Notes under the pieces: model-generated
Told to the model about the DNA's origin: nothing
Databases searched by the model: none
What the model saw: the letters and a program-made list of their open reading frames with translations, nothing else
Assembly: GCF_000025985.1 (NCBI RefSeq)
Contig: NC_003228.3
Location: 2,480,001-2,544,000, forward strand
DNA: 64,000 nt
From: Bacteroides fragilis NCTC 9343
Lineage (GTDB): Bacteria > Bacteroidota > Bacteroidia > Bacteroidales > Bacteroidaceae
Direction of reading: 5' to 3'
Shown here: positions 24,093 to 31,983 of the stretch, piece by piece
How positions within the stretch are numbered: position 1 is the stretch's first letter
Layout of the letters: each line of letters begins with the position of its first letter
Position numbers and translations under genes: made by a program

Positions 24093-27000
24093 ATGTTGAA
24101 TAAAATTATAAAATTCTCTCTGAACAACCGTATTGTTGTTCTGATAGGGGCTCTATTGTTGATTATTGCGGGAACTTATACTGCTGTGAATATGGAAGTG
24201 GATGTTTTCCCGGATCTGAATGCCCCTACTGTTGTTGTGATGACGGAGGCTAAAGGGATGGCTCCTGAAGAGGTGGAGCGTCTGGTGACTTTTCCGGTAG
24301 AAACCGCTGTAAATGGTGCCACTGACGTACGTCGTGTGCGTTCTTCTTCTACTACAGGTTTTTCTATTGTATGGGTCGAATTTAATTGGGGTACGGATAT
24401 TTATCGTGCCCGTCAGATAGTCTCCGAGAAGTTGGCTGTGTTGGGTGACGCCTTGCCTTCCAATGTGGGTAAGCCAACCTTAGGTCCACAGTCCTCCATT
24501 CTGGGAGAGTTGCTTATTATCGGTTTGACCTCCGATAGTGTATCCCTACAGGATTTGCGAACGATGGCAGACTGGACTATCCGTCCCCGTTTGTTGTCTA
24601 CTGGCGGTGTAGCCCAGGTAACAGTTTTAGGGGGTGATATTAAAGAGTACCAGATATTACTTGATCCGGGTAAGATGAAATATTATGGAATCGGCTTGAA
24701 CGAGGTCATAGACGTAGTGAAAGATATGAATCAGAATGCCGCCGGTGGTGTTTTGTATGAATTTGGAAATGAATTTATTGTTCGTGGCGTATTATCCACT
24801 AATAAGGTGGAGGCCCTTCGTAAGGCTGTAATTAAGAATGTTGATGAAGTACCCATTACACTGGAGAATATTGCTGAGGTTAAAATCGGTGCTAAGGCTC
24901 CCAAGATGGGACTGGCTTCCGAACGCGGTAAAGCCGGTATATTGTTGACTGTCACCAAGCAACCCAACACAAGTACCCTTGATCTGACCGGTAAGTTGGA
25001 TAAGTCTTTGGAGGATTTGCAAAAGGTATTACCTAAAGATGTGAAGGTTACTACCGATATTTTCCGTCAATCCCGTTTTATTAATAATTCGATTGATAAT
25101 GTTCAGAAGTCTTTATATGAAGGCGGTATCTTTGTAATTATTGTACTGCTCTTATTCCTGATGAATATACGTACTACCGTTATTTCATTGATTACCATAC
25201 CGCTTTCGGTTATTGTAGCTATTCTTACTTTGAAGACTTTGGGGCTTACCATCAATACGATGAGTTTGGGAGGTATTGCCATAGCTATCGGTTCTTTAGT
25301 GGATGATGCAATTGTGGATGTGGAGAATGTATTCAAACGCTTGCGGGAGAACAGGCAAAAACCTAAAGAGGAACAAAAAAATGTTCTGACAGTTGTCTTT
25401 GAGGCCTCCAAGGAAGTACGTATGCCTATCTTAAACTCCACTCTGATTATTGTAGCCAGTTTTGTTCCTCTTTTCTTCCTTTCCGGAATGGAAGGCAGGA
25501 TGTTGGCACCATTGGGCATTACTTTCGTTATTTCACTTTTTGCTTCCACTGTGGTTGCTCTGACCCTTACACCGGTTTTATGCAGTTACCTGCTGAATAA
25601 ACCAAAGAACAATGGTGAGGAACATGACCCTTATTTGGTTCGTAAGTTGAAATCCGGTTATGGGATGGCTTTGCGGTGGACGTTATGCCATAAGAAAGTG
25701 GTTTTGGGAGCTATCGGAGCCATTTTGATTGTTTCGTTGGTGATGATGGCTTCCTTTGGACGTAGTTTTCTTCCACCTTTCAATGAAGGCTCGTTCACCG
25801 TGAGCATCAGTACTTTGCCCGGTATTTCTCTGGAAGAGTCTGATAAGATAGGCCGGATGGCCGAAGATATACTTCTCTCGGTACCGGAGGTACAGACTGT
25901 AGGACGAAAGACCGGACGTGCTGAACTGGATGAGCATGCCTTGGGTGTGAACACTTCCGAAATAGAGGCGCCGTTTATACTCGACAAGCGTTCAAAGGAT
26001 GAAGTTCTGACAGAAATCCGGGAGAAAATAAAGGTTATTCCGGGTGTGAATATTGAAATTGGTGCACCTATTACACACCGTATCAATGCTATGTTATCCG
26101 GATCGAGAGCTAATATCGCCATAAAGTTGTTTGGTACGGACTTGAACAGGATGTATGAAATCGGAAACCAGATAAAAAATTCGATTCAGGATATTGAAGG
26201 TGTAGCCGACCTGAATGTGGAGCAGCAGGTAGAACGTCCACAGTTAAAGATCGAGCCCAAACGGGAGATGTTGGCTAAATATGGCGTTACACTTCCTCAG
26301 TTTGGTGATATTGTAAATGTCATGCTGGGAGGTGAGGCAGTGTCTCAGGTATACGAGGAAAATAGGTCTTTTGATTTGACGCTGAAGGTGAATGATGCCA
26401 GTCGTGCTAGTGCCGAGAGAATACGCAAGCTGATCGTGGACGCCAATGGTCGTAAAGTGCCGTTGGAAAATATTGCCAATGTGACATCATCGATGGGGCC
26501 TAATACGATTAGCCGTGAGAATGTGGCTCGTAAGATTGTTATTTCAGCCAATGTTGCCGGTCGTGATTTACGGGGAGTAGTAAATGATATTCAGTCGAAA
26601 GTTGACAGTGAGATACAATTACCCGAAGGATATCATATTGAATATGGCGGACAGTTTGAAAGTGAGCAGGCTGCTTCGCGTATTATCACTATCACTTCCA
26701 TTTTCTCTATCCTGGTTATTTTCCTGCTCTTGTTCAAAGAGTTCAAGAGTGCGACTCAGTCATTGGTAATCCTGCTGAATCTGCCACTTGCACTGATTGG
26801 AGGTGTGTTCAGTATCTATTTCACATCCGGTATATTGAGTATCCCGGCCATTATCGGGTTTATTTCTCTTTTTGGTATTGCAACCCGTAACGGTATGCTG
26901 TTGATAGACAGGTATAACAGCCTGAGAGCTTCCGGAATGTCTGTGAATGACAGTATCCTGCACGGTTCTCTGGACCGTCTGAATCCGATTCTGATGACAG

Positions 27001-27206
27001 CTTTGTCTTCCGGATTGGCATTGATACCGCTGGCATTGGGAGGTGAACTGCCCGGTAATGAAATTCAAAGTCCTATGGCCAAAGTTATCTTGGGAGGACT
27101 TTTGAGTTCAACTATCCTCAATGGATTTATTATTCCTATTATATACCTGTATATCAGTCGTAAACAAGAAAAGAAAATTGAAACAATTGAACTAACTGAA
27201 GACTAA
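24093..27206 (+). CDS. czcA: CzcA/CusA-type heavy-metal RND efflux pump
   Basis: A 1037-residue inner-membrane proton antiporter with twelve membrane segments and two large periplasmic loops. HME-family marks are AVNMEVDVFPDLNAPTVVV at the start, the TM4 motif LVDDAIVDVENVFKRL with proton-relay acids, EGRMLAPLGITFV, and FGIATRNGMLLIDRYN in TM10-11. It exports metals such as Co/Zn/Cd or Cu/Ag. The His-rich partners favour a divalent or copper substrate, but this cannot be fixed. The length equals that of the family. It is followed after one base by the channel gene. Confidence 0.96.
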   Translation: MLNKIIKFSLNNRIVVLIGALLLIIAGTYTAVNMEVDVFPDLNAPTVVVMTEAKGMAPEEVERLVTFPVETAVNGATDVRRVRSSSTTGFSIVWVEFNWGTDIYRARQIVSEKLAVLGDALPSNVGKPTLGPQSSILGELLIIGLTSDSVSLQDLRTMADWTIRPRLLSTGGVAQVTVLGGDIKEYQILLDPGKMKYYGIGLNEVIDVVKDMNQNAAGGVLYEFGNEFIVRGVLSTNKVEALRKAVIKNVDEVPITLENIAEVKIGAKAPKMGLASERGKAGILLTVTKQPNTSTLDLTGKLDKSLEDLQKVLPKDVKVTTDIFRQSRFINNSIDNVQKSLYEGGIFVIIVLLLFLMNIRTTVISLITIPLSVIVAILTLKTLGLTINTMSLGGIAIAIGSLVDDAIVDVENVFKRLRENRQKPKEEQKNVLTVVFEASKEVRMPILNSTLIIVASFVPLFFLSGMEGRMLAPLGITFVISLFASTVVALTLTPVLCSYLLNKPKNNGEEHDPYLVRKLKSGYGMALRWTLCHKKVVLGAIGAILIVSLVMMASFGRSFLPPFNEGSFTVSISTLPGISLEESDKIGRMAEDILLSVPEVQTVGRKTGRAELDEHALGVNTSEIEAPFILDKRSKDEVLTEIREKIKVIPGVNIEIGAPITHRINAMLSGSRANIAIKLFGTDLNRMYEIGNQIKNSIQDIEGVADLNVEQQVERPQLKIEPKREMLAKYGVTLPQFGDIVNVMLGGEAVSQVYEENRSFDLTLKVNDASRASAERIRKLIVDANGRKVPLENIANVTSSMGPNTISRENVARKIVISANVAGRDLRGVVNDIQSKVDSEIQLPEGYHIEYGGQFESEQAASRIITITSIFSILVIFLLLFKEFKSATQSLVILLNLPLALIGGVFSIYFTSGILSIPAIIGFISLFGIATRNGMLLIDRYNSLRASGMSVNDSILHGSLDRLNPILMTALSSGLALIPLALGGELPGNEIQSPMAKVILGGLLSSTILNGFIIPIIYLYISRKQEKKIETIELTED

Positions 27207-27207
27207 A

Positions 27208-28383
27208 ATGAGAACAATTATATTAATAATGGTGTTGCTGGCAAGTGTGTCACTTGTCGCCCAAGAAAACATAGACAGCATACTTTTCTCCATTGAGGAG
27301 AATAATTCAACCCTGAAAGCATTGAGAGAAGAAACAAACGCTCAGAAATTGGGGAATAAGACAGGTATATACTTGTCCGACCCTGATGTAGAGTTTGGTT
27401 ATCTTTGGGGAAATCCCGGAAAGATCGGTAATCGCCAGGATTTCAGTATCAAACAGACTTTTGACATTCCGACCCTTACCGGGATGCGAAGTCGCTTGGC
27501 CGGCAACCAGAATAAGCTGGTAGAACTTCAGTATGCTTCTGAAAGAATTAACCTGCTTTTGGAGGCGAAGCAATATTGCATTGATCTGGTTTATTATAAC
27601 GGTTTGAAAAAAGAACTTAAAGTCCGGTTACGACATGCACAAGCCATAGCCGATGCTTATCGACAACGACTGGATCGTGGAGACGCCAGTATTCTGGAGT
27701 ACAATAAGGTTCAGTTGAATCTTTCCACCGTGCAAGGGGAGATGTCAAGAATAGAAGTGGAGAGGAACGCTCTTCTTTCCGAACTCAAACGATTGAATGG
27801 TGGTATGGATGTGATTTTTGAGGCGAGCAACTATTCTCCGGCTTCGCTGCCTGCTAATTTTGAAGACTGGTATCTGTCGGCTCAACAAAAGAATCCGCTA
27901 CTGCAATATGTAAAGCAACAGATAGAGGTCAGTAAGGAGCAGGTAAAGCTCGGTAAGGCCATGATACTTCCGAAATTTTCAGCCGGTTATTCGCTGGAAA
28001 GGACCCTTGGACAAAAATATCAGGGAATAAGTGTGGGGATTTCCATCCCTTTATGGGAGAATAAGAATCGGGTGAAGCAGGCTAAAGCCGGTGTTGTGGC
28101 GGCACAGGCCAGAGAGCAGGATAGCAAACAGCAGTTCTATGACAGGCTCCGGAATTTATATATGCGTGCCAGTGGTCTCCAGCAGACAGCCATTGCCTAT
28201 CGTGAGTCCCTCAAGGCACTCAATAATACCGCGTTACTGATGAAAGCACTGGATGTGGGTGAGATATCCTTGTTAAACTATATCGTTGAGATAGGCCTGT
28301 ATTATGACACAGTTAATCAGACGTTGGCTGCCGAGCGTGATTTTGAAAAGGCTTTGGCAGATTTGTCTGCTGTTGAACTCTAA
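27208..28383 (+). CDS. czcC: CzcC-type outer-membrane efflux channel (TolC family)
   Basis: A 391-residue protein with a signal peptide (IILIMVLLASVSLVAQ) and long coiled-coil helices in two repeats. Recognisable are FSIKQTFDIPTLTGMR, VGISIPLWENKNRVKQAKAGVVAAQA and, near the end, LLNYIVEIGLYYDTVNQTLAAERDFEKALADL, typical of CzcC/CusC-like outer-membrane factors. It is somewhat short for the family (usually about 420-460), mainly at the N-terminus. It completes the CzcCBA tripartite pump. Confidence 0.93.
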   Translation: MRTIILIMVLLASVSLVAQENIDSILFSIEENNSTLKALREETNAQKLGNKTGIYLSDPDVEFGYLWGNPGKIGNRQDFSIKQTFDIPTLTGMRSRLAGNQNKLVELQYASERINLLLEAKQYCIDLVYYNGLKKELKVRLRHAQAIADAYRQRLDRGDASILEYNKVQLNLSTVQGEMSRIEVERNALLSELKRLNGGMDVIFEASNYSPASLPANFEDWYLSAQQKNPLLQYVKQQIEVSKEQVKLGKAMILPKFSAGYSLERTLGQKYQGISVGISIPLWENKNRVKQAKAGVVAAQAREQDSKQQFYDRLRNLYMRASGLQQTAIAYRESLKALNNTALLMKALDVGEISLLNYIVEIGLYYDTVNQTLAAERDFEKALADLSAVEL

Positions 28384-28394
28384 AAAAACGACCT

Positions 28395-28631
28395 ATGAGA
28401 AAACTAAAAAAGCCATATTCTCAAAATTGGAGAGGTCTGTCTGCCAAATGGCTGTTTATTTTGTCTACTGTTTTAGGGATTATAGCAGGGACTTGTTTTT
28501 GGATTTTTATTTCTCGCTGTGGAAATGAGGAGTGTTTTTTAAATTATGATCCATTGCCGGAAATGTTTATTGGTGGCGTAATAGGAGCGTTTTTATATGT
28601 TATCATATGGGGTATGACGTCTGATATGTGA
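28395..28631 (+). CDS. Small membrane protein (DUF6132-like)
   Basis: A 78-residue protein with two membrane segments (WLFILSTVLGIIAGTCFWIFIS and MFIGGVIGAFLYVIIWGM) around a loop CGNEECFLNYDPLPE with two Cys. It starts 11 nt after the channel gene and is probably cotranscribed. Small two-TM proteins with this Cys-containing loop (DUF6132, from memory) are common beside Bacteroides redox and metal genes. A metal- or thiol-related role is a guess. Confidence 0.65.
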   Translation: MRKLKKPYSQNWRGLSAKWLFILSTVLGIIAGTCFWIFISRCGNEECFLNYDPLPEMFIGGVIGAFLYVIIWGMTSDM

Positions 28632-28643
28632 TATGGTTTAGGA

Positions 28644-28676
28644 AGTCCTGCATGAACGATAAGTTTCTGCAGGACT
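28644..28676 (+). terminator. Stem-loop after the metal efflux operon
   Basis: AGTCCTGCA (28644-28652) pairs with TGCAGGACT (28668-28676). No U-run follows on the plus strand; on the minus strand a U-run stands before, not after, the stem. So a classical intrinsic terminator is not certain, but it lies right behind the last gene and before a convergent one. Confidence 0.45.
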
Positions 28677-28826
28677 ACAAAAAATCACACTTTTTAATAA
28701 ATTACCGCTTGATATTCTATCAATAGATGTATACTGAATAGAGTACATCGTGATTGGAATATCAATGCGGTAACCAATATTTAGTAGGTTTTCGAACCTC
28801 ATCGGTTTTAGTTGTAAAAAGAAGTG

Positions 28827-30503
28827 TTAATTATTGCTCAAGACTTCTATTGCCTGTTTTAATGTACGATCAATATGAGTAAAAGGTGAAAGAGCCATTT
28901 CACGAACTTCATCTTCTGTTAGTGGGTCTACTAGTAGGTCCGGTTTGATACCTATTCCTTCTATTACAGTATGGGTTGCATCCTGCATTGCAAGTAAAGG
29001 CATATAAAACTCTAAATAGTCACTAACCTTTCCTCTTATTCCTCCGTTGAATTGATCCGAATCTCCCAATCCAGCAGTTGCACCAGCGCTATAGCCTCCT
29101 ACGACTGTGACATGTTTTCCTTGGCTTTTTAACATTAAAGTGCTGATTTCGGACATACTAGCACTATTGTTATCTAAAAGAATAACTATCGGTATTTCCT
29201 TTTTTATCCCAATGCCTGTTGTTTTTGTCATGCAAGGTATCCATGGGGTATAACTGAATGGATTATTATCTTCCTTAAATCTTTGGTAACCAAATATAGC
29301 ATCTTTAGTGATAAAACGATCTGTAAATGTTCTTGCATCAAGTACCATACCGCCACCATTTCCTCTAAGATCCAGTATTATCTTTTTTATTTTTCCAACT
29401 TTGAGGGGTACCAAAAAGTTTCTATAGAAATCTATTTTATATTGATTGTTGATGACATTATCTATGTTTGATAGAAAGACGGTATATTCACATGCTAATT
29501 GTAAATGTTCGGTTGAGCGCTGTTTAAACCATGTAGTATAATTAGGATTTAATCTAAATTCTTTCAAACCACTTAACTGTGATAATTCAATATTTATATC
29601 AGGCGCATTTTCTTTTGCTTTGGATAATGCTTCAATAAAACTATTGTCTGGATTTTCTGATTGATTAAAATCCGCTATTTTTTTTATTGCATCTTGTGCG
29701 ATTTCAGACCTCATGAAGGAGTTAAACTTATTCATGTATTCTATCGATTTCTCAATTAGGGCACTTTTTACTGCGGGGTCTTTAATTTTATTCGCTTCGA
29801 CAGTATCTCTGATCTCTTTTTCTGTTAAATAGTACGGACTTTTATCGTCTATATCCAAGTATTCGCTGCCAAATGACAATATATAATGATTACTTATTGT
29901 AAATGATTTAAAGCTGAAGTAATATATGTCAGGATTGTCTGATAAGAAACCACCTAACATATCGTTGGCCTGTCCGAATACTCCTGTTTCAGATTGTATT
30001 TTAGATCTCATGTATTCATACTTGAGTTCAAAAGGGTAAGTATATATCTTTTCTTTACTCTTCATACCACCATGAAAGTAGATATTTCTGATAAAACTAT
30101 GCGATACAGGAAGTGAAATCTTTACATAGAAGTGCCTGTCTATGATGGGATCTATGATTTCTGTAAAATATTCTATCGCTTTATTACAATCTTCTGAGAT
30201 TTCCGCTTTGCTATACTGCTTATCTCTGTTGAACGTTTTCAATTTTTTGAATTTCGGAGCATATTCATTATATACCGTTTCCCAATTAAAACTGCTCTGC
30301 TCGTAAAAATAATTATATCTTTGATTCATTGTATTCCAAAACACATCAAACAGGTCAGAATATGATTTTATATCGTTTGCTGTATACCGTGTTGGTTCTT
30401 TGGTTGATTCTGTAACATCTTCAACGCAGCTGCTGGAGATAAAGATCACAAGAAATAAAAGAAAGGAATGACGTAATGTCCAATTATATTTTTTAGCTTT
30501 CAT
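28827..30503 (-). CDS. S41 family peptidase-like lipoprotein
   Basis: A 558-residue protein with a lipoprotein signal (FISSSCVED). The C-terminal domain is a C-terminal-processing-protease (tail-specific) fold: KKIILDLRGNGGGMVLDARTF, VILLDNNSASMSEISTLML with the nucleophilic Ser, and VGGYSAGATAGLG. The N-terminal 300 residues are helical and unrecognised (WNTMNQRYNYFYEQ is a usual S41 companion segment). It would cleave proteins or peptides at the periplasmic or outer membrane side. The gene follows the outer-membrane barrel gene by 11 nt in one operon. Low GC, unlike the left block. Confidence 0.88.
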   Translation of the reverse strand: MKAKKYNWTLRHSFLLFLVIFISSSCVEDVTESTKEPTRYTANDIKSYSDLFDVFWNTMNQRYNYFYEQSSFNWETVYNEYAPKFKKLKTFNRDKQYSKAEISEDCNKAIEYFTEIIDPIIDRHFYVKISLPVSHSFIRNIYFHGGMKSKEKIYTYPFELKYEYMRSKIQSETGVFGQANDMLGGFLSDNPDIYYFSFKSFTISNHYILSFGSEYLDIDDKSPYYLTEKEIRDTVEANKIKDPAVKSALIEKSIEYMNKFNSFMRSEIAQDAIKKIADFNQSENPDNSFIEALSKAKENAPDINIELSQLSGLKEFRLNPNYTTWFKQRSTEHLQLACEYTVFLSNIDNVINNQYKIDFYRNFLVPLKVGKIKKIILDLRGNGGGMVLDARTFTDRFITKDAIFGYQRFKEDNNPFSYTPWIPCMTKTTGIGIKKEIPIVILLDNNSASMSEISTLMLKSQGKHVTVVGGYSAGATAGLGDSDQFNGGIRGKVSDYLEFYMPLLAMQDATHTVIEGIGIKPDLLVDPLTEDEVREMALSPFTHIDRTLKQAIEVLSNN

Positions 30504-30514
30504 AATCTATAATT

Positions 30515-31225
30515 TTAAAATTTATAGGCAACGCCTAACGATATGATGTTTGAGATTCTTTTTGATTTACGATTAGAAGAAGTTTTTGCTTTGTATATAT
30601 CGGTAAGACCATACTGATAGGTATATGAAGCAAAAACGTCGATCCTATTGAAAGAATAGCCAACTTCTCCTGTCCCCTCTATCCCGAATAGGTTTCTTTT
30701 CAAGTTGTTTTCATTTCTCTTAAAATCGTATGTTTCATTTACCTGAGCTTTGATGTAGGAACCATCTTCTTGTAATTGTGCAAAGATTGGATATTCGCCT
30801 TTCCGATGCATTTTTGTGAAGTACTCATAGAAGACGCCACCTTGAACTTTTAGCCATATACCATTTTCTTTATGAGGGTTATTAAAAAGATACAAGCCTA
30901 CATTTAACGGTATATCCATAAAGTTGTTTTTATACAGTGTATGTGTTCCTGTAATATTATCCGTCTTTTTGTATTCATAATTCTTTTGTATGAATCCCAG
31001 TCCTGTTCCTACTATAAAATTTTTAAAAAAATTATATTCAAGATTTACCCTTGTTGCAACACCTGTTTTGGTATTATAACGTGTATTGACCAAATTAGAA
31101 ACATCGCTATTCAAAATGCTTTTGGATAGACCGGCACTTAAACTAACTTTTAGTTTCTGTGCTTTTACTGACGAAGGAATTGCAATAATTCCTAGCAGAA
31201 TGAAAATTACTAATTGTTTTTTCAT
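30515..31225 (-). CDS. PorT/OmpW-like outer-membrane beta-barrel protein
   Basis: About 236 residues from the Met at 31225 (MKKQLVIFILLGIIAIPSSVKAQ, a clean signal peptide). An upstream ATG at 31249 would add eight residues. The mature part alternates polar and hydrophobic residues with GLSKSILNSDV, NFIVGTGLGFIQKNYEY and a C-terminal NIISLGVAYKF ending in Phe, as in small porin-like barrels (outer membrane protein beta-barrel domain, PorT family). It probably works with the S41 protein encoded directly after it. Confidence 0.8.
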   Translation of the reverse strand: MKKQLVIFILLGIIAIPSSVKAQKLKVSLSAGLSKSILNSDVSNLVNTRYNTKTGVATRVNLEYNFFKNFIVGTGLGFIQKNYEYKKTDNITGTHTLYKNNFMDIPLNVGLYLFNNPHKENGIWLKVQGGVFYEYFTKMHRKGEYPIFAQLQEDGSYIKAQVNETYDFKRNENNLKRNLFGIEGTGEVGYSFNRIDVFASYTYQYGLTDIYKAKTSSNRKSKRISNIISLGVAYKF

Positions 31226-31442
31226 AAAATTAATGTTTAAATTAAACATAGAACCAATTGTTTGTTATGGTTCGGAATAAATAATTTATAATGGATAAAA
31301 TATTAGGTATAGTAGGAACAGGTATTGAGTGTATATGAATGGTTGTCACGAGAAATGCACAACAATTTAATCATCTATGGAGTTGTATGCTATTCATATC
31401 CATAGCATGCTCAGCAATAGTAAATATCTTATGCTGGCAATA

Positions 31443-31517
31443 TCACTTGACAAATCCCTTTTTTAGAAAGAATTCGTCCATATGCTGATTATCTCTATAA
31501 ATTTTAAATTTCTTCAT
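31443..31517 (-). CDS. Possible 24-residue basic peptide
   Basis: Reads MKKFKIYRDNQHMDEFFLKK then GFVK and stop. Lys-rich and without a signal, followed in the same direction by the barrel and S41 peptidase genes. The start MKKFKIY and the AT-rich leader resemble those of real Bacteroides genes, but no homolog is known to me. A precursor peptide is one idea. Evidence is only the frame and its position. Confidence 0.25.
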   Translation of the reverse strand: MKKFKIYRDNQHMDEFFLKKGFVK

Positions 31518-31619
31518 AATAATATAGGTTTTGATTAAAATAAGAACTTCTACATTTCGCAAAACTATTATTCTAAGACACATAACAAACACATTTCATT
31601 GCTTTTTTTTAGGATTTAT

Positions 31620-31712
31620 ATGAAAAATACCATAAATATGTTAGATGATATTGATAATATTGCCTCATATGTTGATGCTTTTAAGTGGATTTCCTATTCT
31701 TCATTTCGATAG
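31620..31712 (+). CDS. Possible 30-residue peptide
   Basis: Reads MKNTINMLDDIDNIASYVDA then FKWISYSSFR and stop. An AGGA lies 6-9 nt before the ATG. No family is recognised, and it may be a chance frame in AT-rich DNA. Confidence 0.2.
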   Translation: MKNTINMLDDIDNIASYVDAFKWISYSSFR

Positions 31713-31930
31713 AATGTGTATTTATACCCATGATGTTTATACCCAGATATCGTTTCTGTTTTCCTTTATCACGTGCCGCATGCAGACCGATTCTTTTTGA
31801 TTTGAATTTTTTAAATGAAATAAGCTACAGATTTAGTGCCATGATAAGAATTTCCATTCCTAGCGTGAATTATTAGTCCTTTTTGAAAAGGATAGTAAAG
31901 CATTATCGGCATATTACCTATTTTAAGGTA

Positions 31931-31961
31931 TTGAGCAGCCAATGAAAACTGTCTAATTTTG
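31931..31961 (+). promoter_or_regulatory. Bacteroidetes-type promoter
   Basis: TAATTTTG at 31954-31961 with TTG at 31931 lies 23-30 nt before the barrel protein gene at 31984. It fits the -7/-33 consensus with slightly long spacing. Confidence 0.5.
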
Positions 31962-31983
31962 CGTCTGTTTAGTTTTCTTCGGA

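Larger units (their letters stand above)
31250..31983. other. Gene-poor AT-rich intergenic region with two micro-ORFs
   Basis: No full gene. It contains a stem CTATGGA...TCCATAG at 31375-31405, a minus-strand 24-codon frame at 31443-31517, a plus-strand 30-codon frame at 31620-31712, and the -7 box of the next gene at 31954-31961. Longer open frames here (such as 31685-31876) have no coding-like composition. Confidence 0.5.

Noticed and set aside
31685..31876. 63-codon plus-strand frame as a gene
   Set aside because: Starts without a ribosome site, has a composition typical of AT-rich chance frames, and no family pattern.
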